Origin: Limnoperna fortunei
Taxonomy: Eukaryota > Mollusca > Bivalvia > Mytilida > Modiolidae
Direction of reading: 5' to 3'
Assembly: GCA_944474755.1 (NCBI GenBank)
Contig: OX104120.1
Location: 21,050,492 to 21,114,491, forward strand
Length of the DNA stretch: 64,000 nt
Position numbers and translations under genes: made by a program. The notes below the pieces were generated by a model. It had not been told where the DNA came from, searched no databases, and saw only the letters and a list, made by a program, of their open reading frames with translations. Below are positions 1 to 11,027 of the stretch, in pieces (position 1 is the stretch's first letter; each line of letters starts with the position of its first letter).

Positions 1-371
1 AAAATTTTATTAATCATACTCCAAACCCATAAACTATTTCTTAAGCAAAACATAGTAATAGGTAGTTGGAATCATACATGATGTCACAAACAACATTTCA
101 TTCATGAAAAAGAAGAAACTACGCGAGCAGACAATTGAATTGTAACAATACCAATCGATAATTGAACAGCTTCTAATATTATTATAAATGTGATTTATGA
201 CAAACTTTGGTGCAAAACATCGTATAAATTTCTTATATTACCTATGGGTAATGATAAGAAAATCTCACAATACTCTTGTTTGGTCATTAATTCAGATACC
301 TAGTTTTCTTACTACAGCTTCACTGTTTCTACATAGTTTCTCAAGCAAAACAATGAAAATACAAAAACTGT
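1..371. other. No recognisable feature
   Basis: AT-rich. Clear homology to the other cyclase locus starts only near 375. Confidence 0.5.
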
Positions 372-780
372 AACTACATATTCATATAAACCAAACTACA
401 GCTATTGTGCCTATAAGAAAATTTGCAAAAGCAGCATAAACAAGAGCCGAAAGTCAAGAGACGATAATAAATCCGGATTATGAGAAACATAAACGAACAC
501 GAAACAAAAACCAAAACTCGAGTAGCCTTAACAAAAACAAAACCATACGTACACTCATGTACTCCGGCGGGTAATCTGCCTCTATCTGCCTTCAATCACG
601 TTACTTTGAGACTTACTAGTCTGAGAGGCTGAGACAAGTCTAAAACATCAGACACCGTAAGTTAGAGATCCGTGAAGTGATCTTTACCTATACCGCTTAC
701 CACTCCTTAGTTTTACTTTTATGTTTCGTTCTATGTCTCTATAAAATAATCATTATTTTGCAAGCAGTTCTGTCTTTGTC

Positions 781-1035
781 TTCAAATTGCAAAGGTTGAG
801 TGATTGGATGGTTTTTAAAGTCTGCTTTAGCAAATTTTTTTTTCAGATATATCGAGGATTTGGGGAATATAAGGTGAAAACCCCAACCTTCTGTAGAAAA
901 ATTGGTAATCATTCAGTTAAAATTAGAGTTCAGCACACATTTTATGCCATTAGACTCGAACCTGCAGTATCGGTGTTGACGGGCATATGATCAATAGTAG
1001 ATTAACTACACTTGGCCACGGAGTCCTTCGGCGTT
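781..1035 (-). mobile_element. SINE, degenerate
   Basis: Contains the body and head order of the family (ccccaaccttctgtagaaaa; ttagactcgaacctgcagta; gttgacgggcatatgatcaa; ttggccacggagtcc). A matching degenerate copy at 18735-18925 shows it predates the cyclase duplication. Confidence 0.65.
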
Positions 1036-1943
1036 TTGAAATATGGCGGTATTTAAATATTGATGGCGCGATTTTCCATACTAAAATTGGACCTTAATTA
1101 GAACGGAAATGGACTTTAGGAACAATCGATTTTTGTCTATTCGAAATCCTCCGGGTAATGTCGTCTGCAGTTAAGGCGGGAAAAGTCTCGCGGTTTGTCC
1201 GAGTACCATTGAATGTCACGAAAGCAGTCAAACATTTATAAACAACACATGATCCTTTTAGAAACAAAAACGGCTGACTTATTATATAAAATTACCGTAG
1301 CAAAAGTCAAGGACAATTTGCAACAAGTAAACAAAGGCATAGTATAAAACATTAACAGGTTATCGTATGTACATTTTTTTACTGGATTTTCAAAATAAAA
1401 TGATAAAATATGGAGTAATTAAAAAAAATGCCAGCACAAACTTTTTCCCAAGGTGTGCGGTATTTAGTGTATAGATATAATGATATTAATCATAACAACA
1501 CTACTTTATACAAATAATACATATGGAATGCAATATTTCGCTCCACCAAAGAGCTTCATCTTGAACTGACTGAATGAAAAGGAAGGTAATAACACAATAT
1601 CAAACACCGATGAAACTGTCAAAATTATGATCCACAAATCATCATCAAGTCCGAGAAACGGCAAACTCCAAAACCAACAACCAAAAATATAGTAACTACA
1701 GCAATGACCCTGACTTGGAACAGGCATTTCAAAAGGTGCTTTCAACCAGGTTTTATGACATGCCAAACCTTTCGCTTCCATTACTGTAGTATATAGTTGG
1801 TTATATACCACTAGTCAGTAATAGGTGTACCCAACAATCATCGTAGCAGATCCACTGTACACTGAATTCAAAAATTAGGAAAACTATCTGCAATAATTCA
1901 AATATTTGAAAATATTTTTGTTGTTCACTTTACAGCAATTTGG

Positions 1944-1945
<2 letters not shown>

Positions 1946-2009
<64 letters not shown>
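1946..2009 (+). repeat. (GATT)n microsatellite
   Basis: About 16 uninterrupted GATT units leading into a short interspersed repeat (gatgtttaacctccagcaag...) that also occurs at 3185-3250, 9515-9570 and 26660-26720. Confidence 0.9.
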
Positions 2010-2384
2010 GTTTAACCTCCAGCAAGCAATATTTCAGCTATATTCAGGACGTTCAATTTGGAATGCTGTATGACCTAAATATTTGTGTTGTTCACATTAT
2101 TGATATTTTTCAGGACCCTAAACATTATTGTAGTCTAGTGCATGTGAAATATTCTCGTTCAATTCATCAGGTTCTATTATTTTTATTTGATGTGTTCAAA
2201 ATCTTTCTCGAAGTCTTCTTGTGGATGTTTCCCACCTTGGTTGTTGTTATTATTAATTTCAAAGTTAAAGATAAGTAAGATAAGTTGAAAATTTCACTGA
2301 ACTGTTTTAATTAAATTAAAGTTTATAAGTTATAAGTTTTTAATGATTGCACATTTTTAAATGAAATACCACATTTGACAGTAG

Positions 2385-2703
2385 CTATTCTAATGCCTCG
2401 TCGTCCTCGGTATCATTGTCAAATAATTGTAAATTTGGTGTTTGAATCGAAAGCTGAATCATATCAGCCGATGGAAGTCTTGGTTTATCAAATAAATCCA
2501 TATGTTTAATTTTCTCATATAAATCTGGAAGTTGCACATTTTCTGAGCTGTCTTTATCTTCTATGTCCTGTTCTTTTATCTTCTATGTCCTGTTCTGAGT
2601 CATAGTCCAGGTGCGAGTAGTATGGTAATTTTGTTGACTTCTCACTAGATATACATTCATTCTTTACCCCCTCTAGCCAAAATGTGGTCATAATACCTTT
2701 TCC
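2385..2703 (-). pseudogene. Exon 24' of the truncated copy with a 22-bp duplication
   Basis: Begins [13 protein letters not shown] like its counterpart. The 22-base block that covers the QDIEDK codons (plus-strand 2552-2595 region) occurs twice in direct tandem, which shifts the frame and ends it at 2554. The remaining tail sequence, still similar to the intact copy, continues untranslated to the ancestral stop at 2385-2387. Confidence 0.85.
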
Positions 2704-3182
2704 CTGCAACAAGATATAATCAGCTGTAACTTTCAAAAACTTGTATTTCTTATGGTAATCCAATTTCAGTTTTCATTTCATATTCTTTTTATTAACTATA
2801 TAACAGTGTTATTGGAGTATTAACACAAATTTGAGTACGAGTATTTTGGACAGATGACGTTTAAGTACCAAAAAGGGGAAAACCAATCGTGAGTGAATAA
2901 ATTGAAGTTTTTAACAGAAATTCATTTGTAGGCTAAGGTTTATATTGTTGTCTTTGATATACAAAACACTTTATTGTTTAAACTACTAATTTCTTTTTAC
3001 TTTAGGTTCCCCAATGTTTATATAAAACAAATCAAACATTTTTGTTTAAATAATTTACAGTTGTTTAACAGCAATTCATTTATAATTCTAAGGTTTGTAG
3101 TGTTGTAATTTATTGATACAAAAACAATTTTTTATCTATTTACGTTTTATTTGAAGTTCGACTCTTTCTTTTCCTTTAAACA

Positions 3183-3250
3183 AATCAAAGATTGATTGAT
3201 TGATGTTTAACGTCCAGCAAGCAATATTTCAGCTATATTCTGGACGTCAA
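3183..3250 (+). repeat. Short interspersed repeat tail (GATT + tttaacgtccagcaagcaat family)
   Basis: Same sequence as 2006-2055, with three to four GATT units in front. The reverse complement (attgcttgctggaaataaaa, caatcaatc) appears at 29840-29870. This is probably the 3' end of a retroposon family. Confidence 0.6.
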
Positions 3251-5860
3251 ATCAAAGATGTTTTGTTTAAAAGCTTTTCATTTTCAGTCCTTGCGTCATA
3301 CCGTTGTATTTGTAAAATACTTGAAGTACTAACCTTTATTTGTAGTTCCCCTCGTTCTTTTATATCAAACAAATCGAACTCCCTTAGCATTTTTTCTGAT
3401 GCACTACTGATGTGGATTTTCAATGCTATTTAATTATCAGAGCGACATTGTAGTGATAATAGTAATAATAATTGACAGTAAAACAGTACTTATATAGCAC
3501 GCGATAATGTTTGTAATAATACGTATACATACGTTCTCCATTTGATTCCATTCGCGAGGCTATATTTACAGTATCTCCGAACAAACAGTATCTTGGCATG
3601 GTAAGACCGACAACTCCAGACACGACGGGTCCAGTATGCAAACCTGTTAAAGGAAAGGTAACGGACTAAACAGTAATTACATCCGATTTAAAATATCTTA
3701 ATTTTAATTGAAAAATACAATTTATGTAACTTAACATTTTCTTTGCATTACATTGCATTTAAGAGCACCATTACAACTAACTCGCCTCTTACTTGGACCT
3801 ACTTCCATAAAATAAACTCGGGAACAAAAAAGTACAAACTAGACCCTACGACAAACGTGATGACTTCAACTTCAAAGTGGAAAATTTGGTTCATCAATAG
3901 CAACATTCCAGCAGCTCCAGCTTTTGGTGTGTACTTTTAAGAACTTATCCGTTATGCTAGATCCTGCGATTATAAATAAGATTTTTTAGACCAAAGGTGC
4001 TGACTTCCTGCTACCCAAACTACCGTGGTTGATGTTTTCCCTTCGGACCATGACCATCACCATGACTTAAGTGTATGAAATACGATCGGAAATTTTTGCC
4101 GAGTCATAAATATTTTTTCCTATTCATTGATTTCACTTTTTTCTAGTCATGACAATAAATAACTCTAAGGGTTTCTAATTAGAGTCAGGCACTGTTTACT
4201 TGTCCGAAGAAGCAAAGTGCACTCATGGTTTTTTTGTAGTATTCGGGTTACTTACTATTTGTGTCTTGTTTTTTGTTTATGTTTCTTGTTATATGTTATC
4301 TGTATTGAGATTTGTAATCGTCCCTTGATGTGCGGTCAGTTTTCTTGCTAATATCATTTGATTAATTGAAACAATTGTGAAAATATAATAAAAACATCCA
4401 GCTAATACTGGATAACTACACATTTTTGTTAAGAACATTACACATTGCCCCGTTTAAAGAAGTTTTTATTTTAAAAATAAGTCCTTTGTAACTTCATGGA
4501 TACATTTAGCGCAATTTAAAACCCAACAAAAGCTACTAGAAAACGTGTTTATATGTTGCTTTCGAATACAAGGACTACAAATAGTGCAATGACCAATGGT
4601 AGTCTGGTTATCGCCATAGCTAACGAATTATTCAATAATCTATATTTATGAACGAATATAAAGAATATCATATCTTAAATATAATGTTTATGTATTGATC
4701 TCAGCACAATGAAATAAAGATATCAAATAACTAGTAACACTTACTTTCTATGGGTCAAATTTACTGTTAATTTTGAATCTTTACTCGAGTATTGTTTACG
4801 TTCGAAAGCCTCTTTTGATTACTGTCGAGAGCTTCTGTCTTTCATTAGGTTCCCTGCAACCGAAATGTACAGAATCCCCAGTCTGGGTTTTTATACTTTC
4901 TACCCTAGACACCATGATAAAGCAACTGCTGAACCGTCAATTTAACAGCAATTGGTCTGCTGTTGAATACGTTTTATGTAACTTTCATCAGACAGATTCT
5001 ATACAAACATATATCTTACCGATTCGTATTCTAATGCATCCTTCTGGATTGTGTGGCATTCTAAAATTTTTTACTGCATTTAGAAGATCTAAGGACACGT
5101 AAGCCATCTCGGTCACTTGTTTATCACCATTTCTTTCCGGCAAACCACTGACAACCATATAAGCATCGCCTATTGTTTCAACCTACAAATAAGGTATATA
5201 TGAATATTAAGAAAAGAATATCAAATTTCTATAAAAAAAATTGATATAAAATTTGCTTTGAAACTATTATAACGTAAACATTTTAATTTTAATATAGCAC
5301 CCGAAAGTCTAAATAAACAAATAAGGATTGTTATATATTTTATACAATAAAAATACCGATTTTAATTTTTATGAATAAGTAGACAAACACACGTAAGTGT
5401 ATGCAAATTGTATTCACAAAATTAGGTAATTTACGCTGCCGATTGTGGTGCTATATTCATTTGAATACATACCTTGTATACTTCATACGACTTAATGGTA
5501 TCATCAAAAAGTGTGTACAAAGAATTGAGCAATTCAACAACCTGTAATTACGTTAAATTTACTGCATAAATCTTGGCATTGAATTTGTAATTTGTGTAAA
5601 TTAATCATTAAATCTGCTAGTTTAGATTCAGAAAAAACTATTTGTCTATAAAACTATGTAAATATTACGATTTATAAGTATATGAAATATTACATAATAC
5701 ATAAGAGGAATTATGAATTGTTAACAATAAATTCGGAAAGAGCACAGAAGCACAAGCACAATATGGTATGCAATTCTTAAAAATAATAATTTGCAGAAGA
5801 TTTTCTATACTAATTTTAAAAAATTATTCACAATGTTGTTCTTTTAGGAAACCACACATT

Positions 5861-5950
5861 TGTATCAATTTTTTTATAGAAATTTGATATCCTTTTCTTA
5901 ATATTCATATATACCTTATTTGCAGGTTGAAACAATAGGCGATGCTTATA
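5861..5950 (+). repeat. Inverted 90-bp copy of the exon 21' 5' end and upstream intron
   Basis: It is nearly the exact reverse complement of 5161-5250. It places the acceptor ttatttgcag and codons for VETIGDAY on the plus strand, antisense to the parent. Both sides carry the direct repeat taggaaaccacac (5845-5858 and 5949-5961). The full-length cyclase gene has only one such sequence and no insert at this site. Confidence 0.85.
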
Positions 5951-5959
5951 GGAAACCAC

Positions 5960-6780
5960 ACTATTACCCAAAATTAATAGGGTTCCTCCTCTTATGGTAT
6001 GTAACAATATTGTTACAAATTGAGACAAATAAAAAATCAATATGCACAGGGGTGCAAAAGCCGAGTTGCCGTATTTTATTAGCCAAAACTTTCCTTGTCT
6101 TCATTTTAAGATTTAACATAATTGGTTATTACAGGCAATACATGTAAACTGAACAAAATGAGGAAGGGTTTCAGCAGAAAAAATGTAAGCTTTATCAACA
6201 AATTTTCATAGTTGCATAAAATATGAATATGTGAATCCTCTAACAGTATTGAACTATTGTGTAAAATTTGAGATATGTACTTGATGTAGTTTTTGAGTTA
6301 TGGTCCGGAAACCACTAATTCAAGAAAGTTTCTAACGTTTTTCTGTCACTGTGACCTTGACCTTGAACGGATTTACCCCAAAATCAATAAGGTTCCTCCC
6401 CTTATTGTATGTAACAATATACCAAAGTTTTAATAAAAATTGGTTGAGAACTTTTTGAGTTCTGGTCCGGAAACCACTAATTCAAGAAAGTGTCTAACGT
6501 TTTTATGTCGCTGTGACCTTGACCTTTAACGGATTTACCCCAAAATTAATAGGGTTCCTCCTCTTATGGTATGTAACAATATCCTAAATGTTCATTAAAA
6601 TCGGTTCACAACTTTCTGAGTTATGGTCCGGAAAACAATTGTTGACGCCCGCCCGCACGCGCGAAGCCGCTCGCCATCATCATAACAATAGCCGAGTTAT
6701 GGTCCGGAAAACAATTGTTGACGCCCGCCCGCACGCGCGAAGCCGCCCGCCATCATCATAACAATAGCCGAGTTATATAA
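5960..6780. repeat. Tandem interspersed element with ~162-bp units and a GC-rich 86-bp duplicated end
   Basis: Units starting gagttatggtccggaaac at about 6294, 6456 and 6618 contain tgtgaccttgacctt and ggttcctcctcttatggtatg. The end block cgcccgcccgcacgcgcg occurs twice (about 6645 and 6725). It is unlike the surrounding AT-rich DNA and absent from the matching intron of the full gene, so it is an insertion. Confidence 0.8.
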
Positions 6781-7569
6781 CTCGGATACAAATTAACATG
6801 CAAATTGATATAAAATCTAAATGTCACTTCAGATTTTGTTTGATAACTTTTTTGGCAAATATAAGCATTTGACATTTTTTATATAAATATAAATTAACAA
6901 ATTATGTTATACCTGGATTGGCGTGCATTTCCCAGCTATTGTGGTGAACCCAACAATATCAGAAAAATAAATTGTGACGCATTCAAATGATTCTGCTTTC
7001 ACTGGTTTTCCTAATTTTAAATCTTCTGCTACTTTTCTGAAATTAATGATTGATAATTTATCAAGGTAATATTTTTTCATCTTTTTTTAAATTTATATTA
7101 TTGATAAGAGAAACTAACCTTGAAAAGTGTAATACAAATGTATAGATTTTTTTCCTCAACTCATACTTCTGCATGGCACAGTTGTCCTTTGACCCCTTAA
7201 GGTGCTTTATATATTGTTTTAGTGAAAATGAATCAATTTTCCGTTTCACTATTAAATTAATGAACTATTTCATTTCACTGCAAGATAAGTACCATATAAA
7301 ACTGTGTATACTCACCAAAGAGGCAAATGTTTTGAAAAAAAATGTATTAAAAATATAGAGAAATATAATACCACTAAGTTACCATTATTTTTAAATTGGA
7401 GATTGCATAAATAATTCGACAATGTTAATTTCTATGTCTTATTATATTATTCTATATTAAACATAAGATTCATGTAAGAACACGGGAAACTATATTTGCA
7501 AATAATTTACCACAATAGTATCGTGCATACATAATATAAAAGACTTTCAGTGTTTGGAACAATATTTAC

Positions 7570-7711
7570 CGTGGTAACATTTGGTAAAGTAAAGCATCTG
7601 TTTTTCTTTTTTCGTCTTCTAGTTGTGCAGTTCTTTCAGCTACTAAATCTTCCAGCTGATTCAAATACGTCTCCATCATTACTATCATGTTTTCCGATAA
7701 CGTTAGACTTC
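7570..7711 (-). pseudogene. Exon 18' of the truncated copy with a 1-bp insertion
   Basis: The exon matches 24736-24876 but has one extra base at about 7689-7695, so the residues before ENMIVMME are out of frame. Skipping the first four exon bases (GAAG) by using the next AG as acceptor would shorten the exon to 138 nt and restore frame. Confidence 0.8.
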
Positions 7712-9762
7712 CTGCACCGTGACATAAATTAAACAATTAATTAACAGTTACAAAACACGTGAAACTATATCAAACTTGTACATGATTGAAGCCTGCAATC
7801 GAACTAAAAATGTAAATGTTGCTTTTAGAGATATAATTTATAAGAATTATTACTAATAGATAGCTTTTCTGTATTAAGAATTAAAAATCAGAAAACCTCA
7901 TAGATTCAAACGATCTGCAGCTTACGTCAGTTATAGCCAAAACATTTAACTAGTTAGCCATTTAACTAGACCAAAAAAGATAACTGAGATGTCGTTTATA
8001 TAAAACGTTGTGTACATTTTATCAATTGATAAATAACGAATTGATTCAAAATTATGTCGTCAACTTACTTAAATGGGTTGATAGCATTCAAAGTTTTTAA
8101 AAATCGTTTGACAGAGGGTCTGGCCTGTGGATCTTCAGCCCAACATCTTTCTATTAATGCTTGAATGGCATTTGTTTGCTTTACAGCCTGCAAATCATCC
8201 GAAATACGAGGAAACCTTGGACGGAATGGCACCTTTAAAGTGGCTGCTACTTTATTTATAATTTCTGTAATTGATAGGATATAGAAGGCTTACGTCCTTA
8301 TGGTGTTATTTTATTCCAGTAAAACAATAAACAGTCTTTCATGGGTGGGGTTATTTGGTAATGTTGTCTTGATATCTATACAACTATAAATGTATATTAC
8401 CTCAGAATTCATTGTTACTATTTACTATATTTCGTACCCGCCTCCATTAGGAGGTGGGTAAGAAATGTATCCGCTTTGGCAAAATCGTATCCGTCACATA
8501 TTTTGTGTGAAACTATTTTTATGCGATATCTACAAAATATTAAGACCTCAATTTTGCAAAAGATTATCGGTCAGATTTAGTACTTTAAACGAACGAAGTC
8601 GTTTTTGATTAACCAAGTTATTAGTGAGATATTCCACAATTAATCTTTCTTAGAAACTTAGAAATAACCTACACAGCAACAGCTGTAATAGAGATTTTTT
8701 TTCGTATATCTCGTGGATATAAATGCTTATAAGTCGTCATCTGACATGATTTCAAAACTTCCTATATGATGTAGAACATATTTCATTATATTTGAAGGTG
8801 ACCTTATTTAATCAATAAAATTCTCTTATTTTATCTATCTTCTTAACATCTAATTATTTTTCTTATTGTTATGATCGCTTCTGTTGACAGTTTATTTCAA
8901 AAACTTAAATAGAAAAATGCATTAAATGAAGTTGGTTGTAATTTTCAGCATATTACGGACAAATGGCAAACTAAATGGTGAACATGTTTAGCCAGAAATA
9001 ACAAGATGTTGAAGTTTTTCGCTTGCAAGGCCGAAAATATTAACAAAGCGAAAAACAAAAAATGCGACAAAATTGGGTGTGTACTCCCATGATGTACATT
9101 CTGTAACTTCGTTCAACATAAGTGTTTTCATTAGAACCTTAAAAACGACCTCATATAATGTTTTTGTCATTTGCTAAAGTATCAGAATAATCTTACCATC
9201 TGACGACATGTTTATCTCACAAGAATATGGACTGTCTCTGATCAATAGTTCTTTAGCAATTATTCCGAAACTGTATATATCTCCAGCGGAAGAACATGTC
9301 TTGTGATTTTGAACAATCCATTTACGCAAATGTTCTGGTGCTGTCCACAATAATGACTCTGCAAGGAGTTCAAACCTAAATTGTGTAATTTTGTTTGGCA
9401 GAAATATAAATAATTGAATGTCAGATTGTGTTGTAGTGTTGCTTTGTTCACCGGAACCCTCATAAAACGAGTCAATCATTTATTTTAACAACAGATATTA
9501 ATTCCTATAAAAGTAATTGATTGATTGTTTGTTTAAATTCCAGCAAGCAGTATTTTATTTATATTTAGGACGAGAAATATTAACGTACAATAAATCAACG
9601 CGAAAAGGGGAACGAGAAATTTAGATACCCTTTGTAAAAGTATAGAGTTTTTGATAAGCTGTGGAAATGTAAGCCTTATGTAGCGGCATCAATGAGCCTA
9701 CTCTGTTAGGATATATAACGTGAAATTAGAGTAGCACTCTCCAAACACGGCACCCACTACGT

Positions 9763-11027
9763 CGCGGACGAGACGGGTTTTTCGTATTATGACCTGACAG
9801 CACACCCCCACCAACGAGAGGGTCAACCCTATCCGCTCCTCAGGTACGCGATGGGCAGCTGTGTGGGTCCATATGAGAACCCTTACAGTGTGATCAGTTA
9901 CAGTTATAATTACGTAAATACTCGAGTTGCCGGTTACATTCGCCATATTTCGGTCAAAGGTCAACTGCCCTAACGTTCGGGACATCTCGCGATTTGCGCC
10001 ATAACAAACCGATCAGTAATATCAGACAAAGAGATATTAATTCATAAACTGCTATATAAGGAAATAAGTTTGGCTTACGGATATAAAAAGTTACTATGAC
10101 TTTGTTAATATTAATTATGAAAAACTTGGACCTCGGAGACGAAGTATTCGTTTGTTTATATTACGTTTGAGGTCATTATGTATCAACGCTACTATTTTCG
10201 CTCTAACATCAATACAAATTTATCAATTAACAAAAGAAATATGTCACTTTTACTGATTTTGAATGCAAGAACTCTTGCCACTAATTGCTGACAATGTTGT
10301 CCTAGATAAACCATTACAACTAACAGTAACCTATATAAATTTGACCAGTTCATCCCTACATACAGTCTGGGACTTAGATTTTGTTTATTATGCTCGCGGA
10401 CGGGACGGGTTTTTCGTATTATGACCTGACAGCACACTCCCACCAACGAGAGGGTCAACCCTATCTGCTCCTCAGGTACGCGATGGGCAGCTGTGTGGGT
10501 CCATATGAGAACCCTTACAGTGTGATCAGTTACAGTTATAATTACGTTAATACTCGAGTTGCCGGTTACATTCGCCATATTTCGGTCAAAGGTCAACTGC
10601 CCTAACGTTCGGGACATCTCGCGATTTGCGCCATAACAAACCGATCAGTAATATCAGACAAACAGATATTAATTCATAAACTGCTATATAAGGAAATAAG
10701 TTTGGCTTACGGATATAAAAAGTTACTATGACTTTGTTAATATTAATTATGAAAAACTTGGACTTCGGAGACGAAGTATTCGTTTGTTTATATTACGTTT
10801 GAGGTCATTATGTATCAACGCTACTATTTTCGCTCTAACATCAATACAAATTTATCAATTAACAAAAGAAATATGTCACTTTTACTGATTTTGAATGCAA
10901 GAACTCTTGCCACTAATTGCTGACAACGTTGTCCTTGATAAACCATTACAACTAACAGTAACCTATATAAATTTGACCAGTTCATCCCTACATACAGTCT
11001 GGGACTTAGATTTTGTTTATTATGCTC
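9763..11027. repeat. 632-bp direct tandem duplication of an unidentified sequence
   Basis: Units 9763-10395 and 10396-11027 differ at only a few positions, so the duplication is recent. A 155-bp piece of the same sequence sits at 26880-27035 in the matching intron of the full cyclase gene. Each unit has a plus-strand open stretch ending in RVAGYIRHISVKGQLP before a stop, and an overlapping minus-strand open frame. I recognise neither. Confidence 0.85.

Larger units (their letters stand above)
2385..9358 (-). pseudogene. 5'-truncated second copy of the receptor guanylate cyclase (exons 16-24)
   Basis: Homologues of exons 16-24 lie at 9197-9358, 8069-8264, 7570-7711, 6913-7036, 5473-5541, 5020-5182, 3533-3643, 3334-3425 and 2385-2703, in the same order and strand as the full gene about 17 kb away, with the same borders. 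No equivalent of exons 1-15 (ligand domain, TM, most of the kinase-homology domain) was seen between 9.4 and 19 kb. Catalytic motifs survive ([28 protein letters not shown]). Two lesions are visible: exon 18' is 142 nt instead of 141, and exon 24' has a 22-bp tandem duplication that ends the frame at 2554 after IEDKRTGHRR. It is most likely a non-functional duplicate. Expression from a cryptic start as a cytosolic fragment cannot be excluded. Confidence 0.85.

Noticed and set aside
5920..6147. Plus-strand frame starting VETIGDAY, apparently a cyclase exon on the other strand
   Set aside because: Only 25 or so coding bases belong to the inverted fragment; the frame then runs into a dispersed repeat.
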